Shown here piece by piece: positions 32,661-43,399 of a DNA stretch of 64,000 nt. Under the pieces are notes generated by a model. It saw only the letters and a program-made list of their open reading frames with translations. It had not been told where the DNA came from and did no database searches. The translations under genes and the position numbers were made by a program. The DNA lies in the NCBI GenBank assembly GCA_003996215.1, contig QJPP01007217.1:558001-622000 (forward strand), written 5' to 3'. Within the stretch, counting starts at the first letter, position 1. Every line of letters starts with the position of its first letter. This stretch comes from Jaltomata sinuosa. Lineage: Eukaryota > Streptophyta > Magnoliopsida > Solanales > Solanaceae.

Positions 32661-33959
32661 TTAATGAGCAGTTGGAGTAGCAAATTGAAGAAGGTGCTTA
32701 TCGTGCTCGAAAACAGACATTTCTTCTTCATTCAAGTTAACAAATGCTTCAATTCCTCCATCATATGTCCTCATCAAGATAATAAACTTGTTAAGTGGAC
32801 CCTTTGCAAAGCTTGCTCTAATTGGTTTCCCAAATCCAAAATCTAAATCTTGTATTAATGGGAACTTACATAAGCTACTCGAAACGTACAGATCACATTT
32901 CCTTTTACCGTAAGGCTCCACCCCTGTTCTATATGCATCTAGCATCTCTATAACCAATTCATTTTCTTCAAGATTATTTCTTGTGGAGAGGTTGTTTTTC
33001 GACTTCTTTATATCGGTTACTAATTTTGGTAACTTGAGTTCTTCCTCGTTGTCGTATATCGGTGAGGAGAATATGGTTATGAGATTTCCTATAGAGTTTG
33101 GTGGTAGCCGGGGTGAAATCATTTCTCGCAAATCTGAGAACTGGATCAACTGAGATCGCTTGAACGAACTTGAATTGACTGCGGTGGCAGAAAATGCAGC
33201 ACATTTGTAGACAAGTGCATTAACTGCCTCGTTGCTTGTTACATTTTGCACGGCAATAGAGGATTTTAATGCACTTATCTTTGTGCTAGAGAAAATAAAC
33301 CTCTTTTGGACACATTTGTCCCTGTCTGATCCAAAAACAGGGGAAATCAATGGACCATCGCCAGGTAAAATGGAATCCCCGGCAAAATAAGGTGATGGGC
33401 TTGTATTTGAACCTCGAGTTAATGCAGCCCAATCCCTCAAGAAACAATGGACACTGCTTCCATCTCCTATTTTGTGCGACAGGCAGACACTGAGTGCTAT
33501 TCCTCCGCAATCAAAATGGCTTAATTGAGCTACAGTTATGGCGCGACCCACGCCATTATTAGACCAAGGTACATCTTGAGGAAATGTCAAATCTTTGACA
33601 TTTGAATCAGGGTGATTAACAATTTTGTCCATTGGAGAATTGATTTGGACTTCAAAGAACTCAGCCCCATTGTCATCACACTCAATAGTGGCATTGTCTT
33701 TTAGGCTTCCAGCCCATGGATAGTAACAAGTTAATGTTTTTGACAAAGAGTTTGATAGAAGTTTTGATAGTTGTTTAGGCCCATTTGGGATGGTATTCAC
33801 TTGGTTTTTGGGGTAGAAAAAGACAAGGGGTATATAAAAGTGAGTCAGGCCTTGACTTATAAGGGAAAGTTTGTGCCATCTTTGAGTAGATGGGGTGGGA
33901 GTGAAAGGTTTGATGATTTTCTTGGAAATTAGTGATAGCATTCTTGATGCATTCAACAT
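32661..33959 (-). CDS. BAHD acyltransferase C (B/D hybrid)
   Basis: Intact intronless gene, 432 residues starting MLNASRMLSL. HxxxD motif HKIGD at about 162-166; C-terminal DFGFG at about 373-377; ends ATPTAH. The fold and motifs are those of the Pun1/vinorine-synthase BAHD clade. Its 5' third and promoter are nearly identical to the broken gene B (for example ggtattcacttggtttttgg). From about 33420 toward its 3' end and through the downstream flank it is nearly identical to gene D: only one difference is seen across roughly 400 bases (33001-33400 against 36371-36770). Unequal crossing-over or gene conversion is the simplest explanation. A local change near 33556-33575 alters VPWANG to VPWSNNG. 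Expected to be active; substrate unknown. Confidence 0.92.
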   Translation of the reverse strand: MLNASRMLSLISKKIIKPFTPTPSTQRWHKLSLISQGLTHFYIPLVFFYPKNQVNTIPNGPKQLSKLLSNSLSKTLTCYYPWAGSLKDNATIECDDNGAEFFEVQINSPMDKIVNHPDSNVKDLTFPQDVPWSNNGVGRAITVAQLSHFDCGGIALSVCLSHKIGDGSSVHCFLRDWAALTRGSNTSPSPYFAGDSILPGDGPLISPVFGSDRDKCVQKRFIFSSTKISALKSSIAVQNVTSNEAVNALVYKCAAFSATAVNSSSFKRSQLIQFSDLREMISPRLPPNSIGNLITIFSSPIYDNEEELKLPKLVTDIKKSKNNLSTRNNLEENELVIEMLDAYRTGVEPYGKRKCDLYVSSSLCKFPLIQDLDFGFGKPIRASFAKGPLNKFIILMRTYDGGIEAFVNLNEEEMSVFEHDKHLLQFATPTAH

Positions 33960-34004
33960 ATATATAATGAGTCTCTCTTATCAGTCCATTACAACTAAGG
34001 TAGA

Positions 34005-34016
34005 GTATATATATAC
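34005..34016 (-). promoter_or_regulatory. TATA box of BAHD-C
   Basis: gtatatatatac about 45 bases before the ATG at 33959 (minus strand), in the same position as in the B and D promoters. Confidence 0.5.
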
Positions 34017-34079
34017 ATTATACACCATGATGACGATGAGACCTTAAATGCTAAAGGAAAATTAAAAACAATATCTTCA

Positions 34080-35202
34080 TCGATCACCATTAATTCTGCA
34101 CCAAGACTTGGGAGTTGGGACCAAGATAAAACTCCATGTGAAGTCTGACATAGTGATTACCATAAAAATTTAAAGAGTAGAAAAGACGGCGTGAAAGATA
34201 TTTAATCATTTATATTCTTAATAAGCATGAGTAATTAAGTAATTACATATAAAGCATATAAGTTCTATTCACTATCCATGAATATTTATACAATCAAGTC
34301 ATTTATTAAGTAATTACATATAAAGCTCTCATAGCTAATCTGGTAATACTGATGATTAATCTGCTCTCGTAGCTCGAAATTCACTTATAGAATAATTACA
34401 TATAACGCATATAAGGAGAAATTGATTAATTTTTGGTCTAATTTAACCTCAAAAGATAGCTCATGAAGAAAGGATCGTGCAACAAGATCATATAAGGAGA
34501 CCATCCATCCTCTTTTCATTCGATATGAGACTCTTGATCAACACTACCTCACGCCTAAAGCTTGACATCACCCGGAGCATGGACAATTTAATATGGAGAC
34601 CCAACATCGAAAAATCAACAAGAATTGGTACGAGTCCGGCTTTGACACCATATTAAAAAAAAAAACTTGGACCTACTAATTATCTCAAATAAACTAATCA
34701 GAATTCAGAGTTGCTGTGGTAATTAATTCGGCTCTAAATAAATGTATTTTGAATTTTATTTTGGAAAGATATAAATCATGACATCAACAACTCGTTTTTT
34801 TTCCTAAGACAGTAATATATCCACAAGCCTGCAAGTGTTTAATAGAAATTTATATCTATATGATGCAATGTCTAAAACAATGGTATTTTAAATTTCTTTT
34901 ATCACAAGAATTAAATCCAAAAAAAAACAATAATTATATCCTTGTGATACAACGTGTAAACTGTTAAGAGAGAACTTACTTTTATTTACTTAATTATGTT
35001 TTCTACATGTTAAATTCCACGTTGGTTGAAGGAATAGATTGTGAGTCAAAACTCATTGATCAATCTTAAGATCAATTCAAAGGCTATATGTACACAACTT
35101 TTAAGAATATGAATGAATCGAGATACCATCCTTGTCACAGATATATCCAAGTCAATTAATATCCCGGACATCTAATAAACCGGGGGCGGGGGGGGAGGGT
35201 TA
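34080..35202. other. Intergenic between BAHD-C and BAHD-D
   Basis: No gene. About 34680-35110 is paralogous with 38815-39380. A G-run (cgggggcggggggg) at about 35180-35197 is the only strongly GC-rich spot and lies right beside the start of the second duplicated unit. Confidence 0.5.
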
Positions 35203-36029
35203 TGCGTCTAAGTGATGGACTAGATTATTTTATTTATTTCTTAAGACTACTTTGCGGAATGTACAGAGCAGTAAAGTAACAACACAATATTTTGATGTGA
35301 AAAACACCGGCTCACAGCAGTGAAAAATCACGACCTACACCTCTGTAGAATTTGTTTCAAATTTCACTAAAACAATGAGCTTCAACAAAATTTAGATTAC
35401 AAACCCTTGTAATCTAGGAACTAACTCTAATTCATGTTGCAACAACCTACACAGATTGTTGAGCCCCCTCCGAGTTACCCTTAACTTGGAGCCTAGATTT
35501 CTCGAAGTTTTTACCTAAACACTGCTTTTAAGAAAGCTGAAATAAGTACAACTCGATCACATTAATCCCAATACAATATATCTAGATTTGAAGACTGTGT
35601 ATCGCCTTCAAGTCGACATATCAAAAAGACTATATGTCAGATTATCAAAAACAAATCGACAGATTATCGCCTCATGGTAATACTTTCTTTGTCTCAATTT
35701 ATGTGGCACCATTTGACTTGACACAAAGTTTAAGAAAGAAACGAAGTCTTTTGACTTAGCACTAATATGTTGTTATTGTTGTTGTATTATGATAAAAGAC
35801 AACACCCTAAAATAATAAATTGCATGAAATTACGAATGTATCATATGACTGGAACAAAAGCCAGTATTTTTTTTATTAATCAAGAAGAAGAAACAAACGA
35901 CACAACAGAAATATAATTTGAAATGATATTAAAGTTGTTTCGGACAACTATTTATTACTACGACTCAATCCCAAATAAGTTGGATCTGGCTCTATGAAAT
36001 CGAAGAAGCTCTTAATTTGCGGCCATGAA

Positions 36030-37325
36030 TTAATGAGCAGTTGGAGTAGCAAATTGAAGAAGGTGCTTATCGTGCTCGAACACAGACATTTCTTCTTCAT
36101 TCAAATTAACAAATGCTTCAATTCCTCCATCATATGTCCCCATCAAGATAATAACCTTGTTAAATGGACCCTTTGCAAAGCTTGCTCTAATTGGCTTCCC
36201 AAATCCAAAATCTAAATCTTGTATTAATGGGAACTTACATACGCTCGTCGATAGGTACAGATCACATTTCCTTTTATGGAAAGGCTCCTTCCCTGTTCTA
36301 TATGCATCTACCATCTCCATAGCAAATTCATTTTCTTCAACATTATTTCTTGCGGAGAGGTTGTTTTTCGACTTCTTTATATCGGTTACTAATTTTGGTA
36401 ACTTGAGTTCTTCCTCGTTGTCGTATATCGGTGAGGAGAATATGGTTATGAGATTTCCTATAGAGTTTGGTGGTAGCCGGGGTGAAATCATTTCTCGCAA
36501 ATCTGAGAACTGGATCAACTGAGATCGCTTGAACGAACTTGAATTGACTGCGGTGGCAGAAAATGCAGCACATTTGTAGACAAGTGCATTAACTGCCTCG
36601 TTGCTTGTTACATTTTGCACGGCAATAGAGGATTTTAATGCACTTATCTTTGTGTTAGAGAAAATAAACCTCTTTTGGACACATTTGTCCCTGTCTGATC
36701 CAAAAACAGGGGAAATCAATGGACCATCGCCAGGTAAAATGGAATCCCCGGCAAAATAAGGAGATGGGATTGTATTTGAACCTCGAGTTAATGCAGCCCA
36801 ATCCCTCAAGAAACAATGGACACTGCTTCCGTCTCCTATTTTGTGCGACATGCAGACACTGAGTGCTACTCCTCCGCAATCAAAATGGCTTAATTGAGCT
36901 ACAGTTAAGGCGCGATCCACGCCATTAGCCCAAGGTACACCTTGAGGAAATGTCAAATCTTTGACATTTGAATCAGGGTGATTAACAACTTTGTCCATTG
37001 GAGAATTGATTTGAACTTCCCAGAACTCAGCCCCATTGTCATCACACTCAGTAGTGGCATTGTCTTTTTCACTTCCAGCCCATGGATAGTAACAAGTTAA
37101 AGTTTTTGACAAAGAGTTTGCTAGAAGATTTGATAGTTGTTTAGGCCCATTTGGGATGGCATTTACTTGTTTTTTTGGGTAGAAAAAAACAAGGGGAATA
37201 AAAATGTGAGTTAGGCCTTGATCTAAAAGGGAAAGTTTGTGCCATTTTTGAGTAGAAGGGGTGGGAGTGAAAGGTTTGATGATTTTCTTGGAAATTAGTG
37301 ATAGCATTCTTGATGCATTCAACAT
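36030..37325 (-). CDS. BAHD acyltransferase D
   Basis: Intact intronless gene, 431 residues, starting MLNASRMLSL. HKIGD (catalytic HxxxD) at about 161-165 and DFGFG at about 372-376. It differs from C mainly in the first third (KKQVNAIPNG, LLANSLSKTL, AGSEKDNATTE) and in scattered C-terminal positions (VDAYRTGKEPFHKR, STSVCKF, NKVIILMGTYDGG). Family function is acyl transfer from acyl-CoA in the cytosol. As the outermost copy of the cluster with its own promoter (TATA-like run at about 37373-37386), it is likely functional. Substrate unknown. Confidence 0.92.
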   Translation of the reverse strand: MLNASRMLSLISKKIIKPFTPTPSTQKWHKLSLLDQGLTHIFIPLVFFYPKKQVNAIPNGPKQLSNLLANSLSKTLTCYYPWAGSEKDNATTECDDNGAEFWEVQINSPMDKVVNHPDSNVKDLTFPQGVPWANGVDRALTVAQLSHFDCGGVALSVCMSHKIGDGSSVHCFLRDWAALTRGSNTIPSPYFAGDSILPGDGPLISPVFGSDRDKCVQKRFIFSNTKISALKSSIAVQNVTSNEAVNALVYKCAAFSATAVNSSSFKRSQLIQFSDLREMISPRLPPNSIGNLITIFSSPIYDNEEELKLPKLVTDIKKSKNNLSARNNVEENEFAMEMVDAYRTGKEPFHKRKCDLYLSTSVCKFPLIQDLDFGFGKPIRASFAKGPFNKVIILMGTYDGGIEAFVNLNEEEMSVFEHDKHLLQFATPTAH

Positions 37326-37929
37326 AAATACAAAAACCTTTCTTATAATCAGTCCATCACAACTAAGCTAGCTATATATTATATACACATATGGCGATGA
37401 GACCTTAAATGCTCAAGGAAAATTTAAAACAATAGCTTCATCATTTTGCATATTATATATGCATCAAGATAAAACTCCATGTGAAGTCTGATAAAGTTGT
37501 GTCTAATTTTAACCTACAAGTTGACAAAATTCTGTATAATTTTAATCTTCAAATCTCAAATATATCTCCCGCAAGATGTCAGGTAGATTAACAACAAAAA
37601 ATTATCTAATAAATGCATGTGGACACTCATTACTTCCAACATAGATTCCATGAATTTATTAATCAGGCAAAAATATAAATCTATCCTTGTAATGCTGGAT
37701 TTAGCTGGACATTATTTACTAAAACAAAAAAAAATCGACGAGATCTGTCAATTTTACTAAAACCAAAATATATTTACTATTAAATTAAAAGAAACCGACT
37801 GCATTGTCAGTTTTGTAGCTAAATTCAGCACATATAATATGTACTCCATTATAATAGGTATGTTGTTTGACTAGCATCATTGTAATGCTGGATTAATTAG
37901 ATGGACATTATATAATTAAATAACCTCTA

Positions 37930-38450
37930 AACACTAAGGGATCGTTTGATAGCTGGTTTGTGGGTGAGTTATGCAAGTATTAAATTTTGTATAAGTAATA
38001 CGATATTTAGTAATTAGTTAGAAAGTAAGTTATTCATGTATAAAATTACTACGGTATTTGATTTGCAATTTAGAAACCCGCATAGTTAATAAGAGGTGAA
38101 ACCAGAATTTTAATCTTATGGGCTCTGAATTTTGTAGCGATCATTTTAAGTGTTAATAAATAGGTTCTAAACTTAATATTTATGCATATTTAATAAATTT
38201 ATTAATAAAAATTTGTTTAAGCAAAAATTATTGGGTTCGGTCGAACCCGTATTCGGGCTTCCAGCTCCGCCATTGTAACTAATACATGTATAAATTATGA
38301 GAGAATCTATGAATTGTTTTATGTAGGATAGAAGGTGAAATAACTAATACGTGTATAACTAAACCATGCATTACCAATACTTGCATAAAATAATACATAG
38401 ATTCCTTCATAAATAATACCTACATTATTAATAGGATAAACTACCTAAAG
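37930..38450. mobile_element. MITE related to 7172-7522 with a second repeat nested inside
   Basis: Begins gggatcgtttgatagctgg and shares 'gcatagttaata', 'tacatgtataa' and 'aatacgatatttagt' type words with the 7.2 kb MITE. Between about 38090 and 38280 it is interrupted by the unrelated repeat that ends in attgggttcggtcgaacccg and cagctccgcc. Found only in the second duplicated unit. Confidence 0.55.
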
Positions 38451-38514
38451 ACACATACCTCCTTACCATATTTATTAATTCTCTCACTACTTTATTTTAA
38501 TTACTTAATATACC

Positions 38515-38705
38515 ACATGTTAACCAAAAACCTCCTTCGGATACATCACCTCACCTCGGATATATCACCTCATCTCGGATACATCTCATCCATCGGATAC
38601 ATCCCAACCCTCGGATACATGTTATAACCCCTCAGATACATGCGGTTACATGTTGTAACCTCTCAGATACATGCGGATACCTGATGTATCCTAGATAAAT
38701 CTATA
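38515..38705. repeat. Degenerate CGGATACAT tandem repeat
   Basis: About ten irregular copies of cggatacatc or cagatacatg within 190 bases, spaced 12-25 bases apart, ending just before the tRNA gene. No coding sense on either strand. Confidence 0.65.
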
Positions 38706-38715
38706 ATAGCAGTTG

Positions 38716-38788
38716 GGGGATGTAGCTCAAATGGTAGAACGCTCGCTTTGCATGCGAGAGGTACAGGGTTCGATCCCCTGCATCTCCA
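38716..38788 (+). tRNA. tRNA-Ala (anticodon UGC)
   Basis: 73 bases that fold as a complete cloverleaf. The acceptor stem is GGGGATG with CATCTCC (one G-U pair) and discriminator A; the D arm is GCTCAAATGGTAGAGC-like; the anticodon stem is CTCGC/GCGAG with loop TTTGCAT, so the anticodon is TGC; the T arm is CAGGGTTCGATCCCCTG. The A box (TAGCTCAAATGG) and B box (GGTTCGATCC) promoters are intact, and a short T-rich tract follows. It lies only in the longer duplicated unit. Confidence 0.95.
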
Positions 38789-38789
38789 C

Positions 38790-39500
38790 TTATATTATTT
38801 TTATTTTGATAACCTAATCAGAATTTAGAGTTGCTATGGTAATTTTATTTTGGAAAGATATAAACCATGACATCAACAACTTGTTATTGTTACCCACACT
38901 TGTTGGATAAACATTTTTTTTCCTAAAAAAAGAAATGGTATTTTTACTTTCTTTTATCACAGGAATTCAATCCAAAATAACAAAATAATAATTATTATTA
39001 TTATTATATCCCTATAATGCAACGTCTAAACGGTTAGAGAGAACTTACTTTTAATTAATTAATTATATTTTCTACATGTTAAGTCCCACGTTGGTTGAAT
39101 AATAAATTGTGATTTCAGTACATAATCTTAATCAATCTCAAGATCTATTTTCACAGATGGTATTAAAGTCAAACTCACTGATTATTACTAGAAATTTTCA
39201 CAGATGGTCTCTTTTTGAGATAATTATTGTAGTGAATGATCCCTTTTTTAGTTTTATTATAATTTATAAATTTTTTAAATCACAATTTAAAGATTGAGCA
39301 AATTAAAAAAATTTATGAGAAAACATTAGAGCACTGTCTGAAAAAAGTTCATATTGACGTAACTTTTAAGAATATGAATAAAATCTATTAAATGATAGAT
39401 TGGGGTAAACCAAACAGATTATTACATACAACACATCCAACGAACAAGAACCGCCCACTCAGATCCATCCAACGCTCCTCATTTCAAAGCTAAAAATATG
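38790..39500. other. Spacer between the tRNA and cyclin genes
   Basis: About 38815-39380 matches 34680-35110 (end of the duplicated unit). From about 39400 it is the cyclin promoter. A short frame at 39109-39297 is not supported as a gene. Confidence 0.5.
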
Positions 39501-39506
39501 AAAAAT

Positions 39507-39517
39507 TTGACCGTTAA
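39507..39517 (-). promoter_or_regulatory. Candidate MSA (mitosis-specific activator) element
   Basis: ttgaccgttaa on the plus strand contains CCGTT, the reverse of the AACGG core bound by three-repeat MYB proteins in plant B-type cyclin promoters. It lies about 170 bases before the cyclin ATG. The single core match is suggestive; G2/M control is inferred from the gene family. Confidence 0.5.
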
Positions 39518-39683
39518 CAATGTACATTACGCCCTGTATAAAACTCAAATTAGCCCTTTTCTCTTTGCATTCACAATCTGTGAAGAAGAAGAAGAAAAAA
39601 GATTATCAGAGATAGAAAAAACAAGAAAAGAAATCTTCAGCTGCTTCTGGGTCGACTTTTTGATCAAGAAAGAAGACGTTGAA

Positions 39684-42600
39684 ATGGCTAACAGAGACGC
39701 AGTTCCAAAAATTTTACCAAAAGGTGAGGGAAAAAATAGTCTTTTTCGGCACCCCTTTCTTCTATTTGATGCATACTCCACTGGGTTTTCATTTTCTTGG
39801 ATTAGTATTGAAAGAATCTATTTGGGCTTTATGTTAATGCAATTCTTTTTGTGTGAATTTTAATTGATCGTGATGAGTATCGACCAATCTTTCATGGGTG
39901 TTTCCGATTTGTTTAATACCTGTTAATATGAGCTAATTGTTTAGATTCTTGATCACTGGTAATGAAATTCTAGAGAGTTCTGAAAACTGTCTGTCCTTTT
40001 TTTTTTGTGATTCATGTAAAATTTCATTTTATTTTCTTGATCACTGGTAACGTGAGCTTGTTCGCATTGCTAATACATTAGTAGACTTATTCTAAGTCCA
40101 ATATTCAGTAGTAGTTCTTTTTTAATTATTAGTATTGTTATACATTTGTACCCTAATAGAAAATGTGTAAACAGCCTCTAGTTCTTTTTTTCCAAGAACA
40201 ATATTTGATGGATACACTGGGTATGTTGTTGTAATATTTGATGGATACACTGGGTATGTTGTTATCGTTGTAATATTTGACGGATACACGGGTATGTTGT
40301 TGTTGTTGTAATATTTGATGGATAGAAATACAGAGAATTTGTATAGCTATTGGAACTAGTTGTTGAGTTTACGTTGTTCTTCTCATTTATCCGCATTTCG
40401 AACACAAGTAGAGAAGACTAATCCCAGGAAATCTCCTTTCAACTCTTTTTCCTCTCTTTCACATTCCTTCTTCATCATGTATAGTTTTAAGGATAAGTTA
40501 TGTAAGAGATGGATTTATAGAATTAGACCTTTCTGAGCTTGAAAATATGGAATGTTAACAAGTGTGCATGTCAAGAAAGAAAAAAACCAAGATGTCAATT
40601 TTGTGCGAGGCTTGGAGTAGTTGATATTCTTTAGCCTGCCAACATTCTCTATAATACTAGCTGTATTGCTCATTTGTTCGATAACATGTGCAAGGGTAGC
40701 TTCAGCAGGTGAAACACATTGAGCGAGTCATTGAGTCATGTCGGATTTGTTGTATTCTTTTGTGTTTTGCATGTATGGCGCTGCATTTTTCTTGTGTGAT
40801 AGATTGCTATAATTCTTGTTTAGAGGATATTCTTATGCTACACAAATGCTTATACAGATCTCTATATTCCTCACTGTGATCTCATATAACAATTTTTTGG
40901 ATCAGATCTCATATAATGATTATCACCATTTTTTAGTTGTCACTTAACTGTTTTTACGTTTGTTCATTGTCATCAGCCTCTTGTCATTGGAGAACTCATT
41001 TCTCGGCCAAGGTTTTTCTTGTTTTGTATATTATAAGTGAGTTTAGAATCTTTACTGATATGTGAGTTTGAACTATTTAGTAGTAGGAGGGGGAGAGGTT
41101 AAGAAGAAGAATGGACAAGCAGATGGAAGAAATAGGCGTGCTTTGGGAGATATTGGAAACCTTGTCACTGGTCCTGCTGTTGGAGCAAAGCCTCAAACTA
41201 AGGTTTCTCGCCCCATCACTAGGTAGGATTCAGTCACTCTCTACACCACTCCCCTTTTAGCTCCATAAACAACTCAACATTTTTATGCATTTTGGTTTAC
41301 CTTGTATAGTCGATCCCAATTTTCTTGGGATTGATGTGTAGCTGTTGCTGTTGGTTTTATCTTGTATATGCCCATGTAACTTAAATGAGAACTTTCACCA
41401 TTCAGGAGGTCTGCTGCCCAGTTAACAACAGCCAAGGGACAAGAACCAGTGCAGAAGAACAAGGTAATTTCCTCATTATCTGTGTGAATAATAGTTCTTG
41501 AAAAAGTTTTCGTATTAGGAGTAATATATTTCTGATTGTAAGGATGGGGTTTATATGTTATATACTGCACTGAGTTCTTGAAGAACCCCTTTTCTGTTTT
41601 TTAGGATAGGACTTAGATGGTTAATTATACTTAGGGTGTTGTATGTGTTTGTTTATACTTTTTCAAGAAGTTCTAGTAAAAGGTTTTTTTTCCCTTTAAA
41701 GAAAGCTATTTGAAAAAAAGTGGTCTTATGTTCTTCAAAGGAAAGTGTTCCATCCGCTCAAATCCTTACAGAAACCGCTAATATCAGAACTTCTTTTCCA
41801 AAAGTTGTCCAATTGGTTGTTTTGGTTTGTTTGTAGAAGAAGCCTCTTGTAGAAGTAACTAAAGGAGTTGCAGCAAGGAAAGTTGGTGTTCCAGCAAAAG
41901 CAGTAGCTATTAAAAAGGATTCTGTCAAAGCAAAAGCTGAAACAACTAGTGTTATATGCCCTGATGAGGATGTGAAAACCATTGAAGAGATCCCCTTGAA
42001 TGAAAGAAAAATAAAGAAGAGTGGAAAGACTCTAACTTCTACCCTAACTGCGCGAAGCAAGGTTGTTTCTTTACCTCTTCCCTTTGCTGAAAATGTAGTA
42101 AGCAAGATCAGTATATAGTGTAATTGACCAATTATCTTTCAGGCTGCTTGCGGAATCTCCAACAAACCAAGAATACAGATTGTTGATATTGATGCTGCTG
42201 ATGTTGATAATCACTTGGCTGCTGTCGAATATGTTGAGGATATTTACAAATTCTATAAGCTCACAGAGGTATGGTGAAAATCATATGTCTCTGTTGTTGG
42301 TGTTGAGGTGACTTAGTGGAAAAAGTTCAGTTACCATTCCTGAAATTGATCTTGTTATTTTAATGATTTGGTCGATTCAGGACGAGAGTCGTCCCCGTGA
42401 TTACATGGATTCACAGCCAGAGATCAATGACAGGGTGAGAGCAATTCTTGTGGACTGGCTGATAGAAGCACACAAAAGGTTTGAGCTGAGGCCTGAAAGC
42501 CTCTACCTCACAGTTAACATAATGGACCGTTTCCTGTCAGAAGAGACTGTCCCTAGAAGGGAACTTCAGTTACTATGCATCAGCTCAATGCTTATTGCCA

Positions 42601-43398
42601 GCAAATATGAAGAGATTTGGGCTCCAGAGGTATAGTATGAAGTATTCTAAAATGTGTTAATCTGTTTAGTTAAAATTTATCATAATCTCTGATTATCTGT
42701 TATGTATGTCTCTGCAGGTTAATGACTTCTTAACAATAACAGACAATGCTTATGTCAGGGACCAGATACTTCTAATGGAGAAAGCAATCTTGGGAAAGCT
42801 GGAGTGGTATTTAACTGTTCCAACGCCATACGTCTTTCTGGTTCGTTACATTAAAGCTGCAGTTCCATCTGATCAGGAGGTATTGATCTATTCTTAATGT
42901 GAATTTGCTACTTAAGCAAATAAAGACAGCTGGTTTAGCTGATACGCGTCCTCTTTGTTGTTTTATAGATGGAGAACATGACATTTTTCTTGGCTGAGCT
43001 CGGGCTGATGAACTACACTACCGTGATATCCTACTGTCCATCAAAGCTTGCTGCTTCTGCTGTTTATGTTGCTCGTAGTACTCTCAACAAGAGCCCTCGA
43101 TGGACCGACACTCTGAAGCACCACACTGGCTACTCAGAAGACCAGCTGATGTAAAGAAAAAGTTTAATTCCTGTTTACACACTTATCATTTAGGATTGGT
43201 GGTAACCCCACAAATTTATGAACTAATTGTGTTTTATGTATTTTTTGGAACAGGGAATGTGCTAAGCAATTAGTTAGCTTCCACTCAGGTGCTGCTGAAA
43301 GCAAGCTGAAGGCAGTTTATAGGAAGTTTTCTAGTCCAGATAGAGGTGCTGTTGCGCTCTTCCCCCCTGCAAGAGATCTTCATAGAGGAAGTTCTTGA
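39684..43398 (+). CDS. CYCB1: B1-type mitotic cyclin
   Basis: Nine exons (39684-39723, 41087-41222, 41406-41463, 41837-42061, 42143-42268, 42381-42629, 42718-42879, 42969-43150, 43254-43398) give 440 residues with all splice phases consistent. The N-terminus has the destruction box RRALGDIGN at residues 30-38, the APC/C signal for proteolysis at anaphase. Then comes a Lys-rich linker, the N-terminal cyclin box from about residue 197 (DYMDSQPEINDRVRAILVDW) with KYEEIWAPE, and the C-terminal cyclin fold to the end (SSMLIASKYEE, FLAELGLMNY, YSEDQL). It activates CDKs at G2/M in the nucleus. Similar to tobacco/tomato S13-7-like B1 cyclins. The subclass number within B1 is not assigned. Confidence 0.93.
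40200..40325. repeat. Triplicated SINE-tail repeat in cyclin intron 1
   Basis: Three direct copies of about 45-50 bases (aatatttgatggatacac, then tgggtatgttgttgt). The ending is the 3' tail of the TTG-type SINE family seen elsewhere here, so it probably arose by local duplication of a SINE end. Confidence 0.65.
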
Positions 43399-43399
43399 A

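Larger units (their letters stand above)
31841..39385. repeat. Tandem segmental duplication carrying BAHD-C and BAHD-D
   Basis: From 31841 and 35203 the sequence runs in parallel (common start gtctaagtgatggactagat). The first 800 bases are almost identical, then come genes C and D, then flanks. The ends, about 34680-35110 and 38815-39380, are also alignable (for example cttacttttaattaatt against a close variant). The second unit is longer because it holds a MITE complex, a GGATACAT repeat and a tRNA gene (37930-38790). The first 440 bases of the unit look like repeat-derived DNA of unknown type. Confidence 0.85.

Noticed and set aside
38515..38705. CRISPR-like or satellite interpretation of the CGGATACAT array
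   Set aside because: Units are short, irregular and of uneven spacing in a plant nuclear genome, so neither a CRISPR array nor a classical satellite fits.
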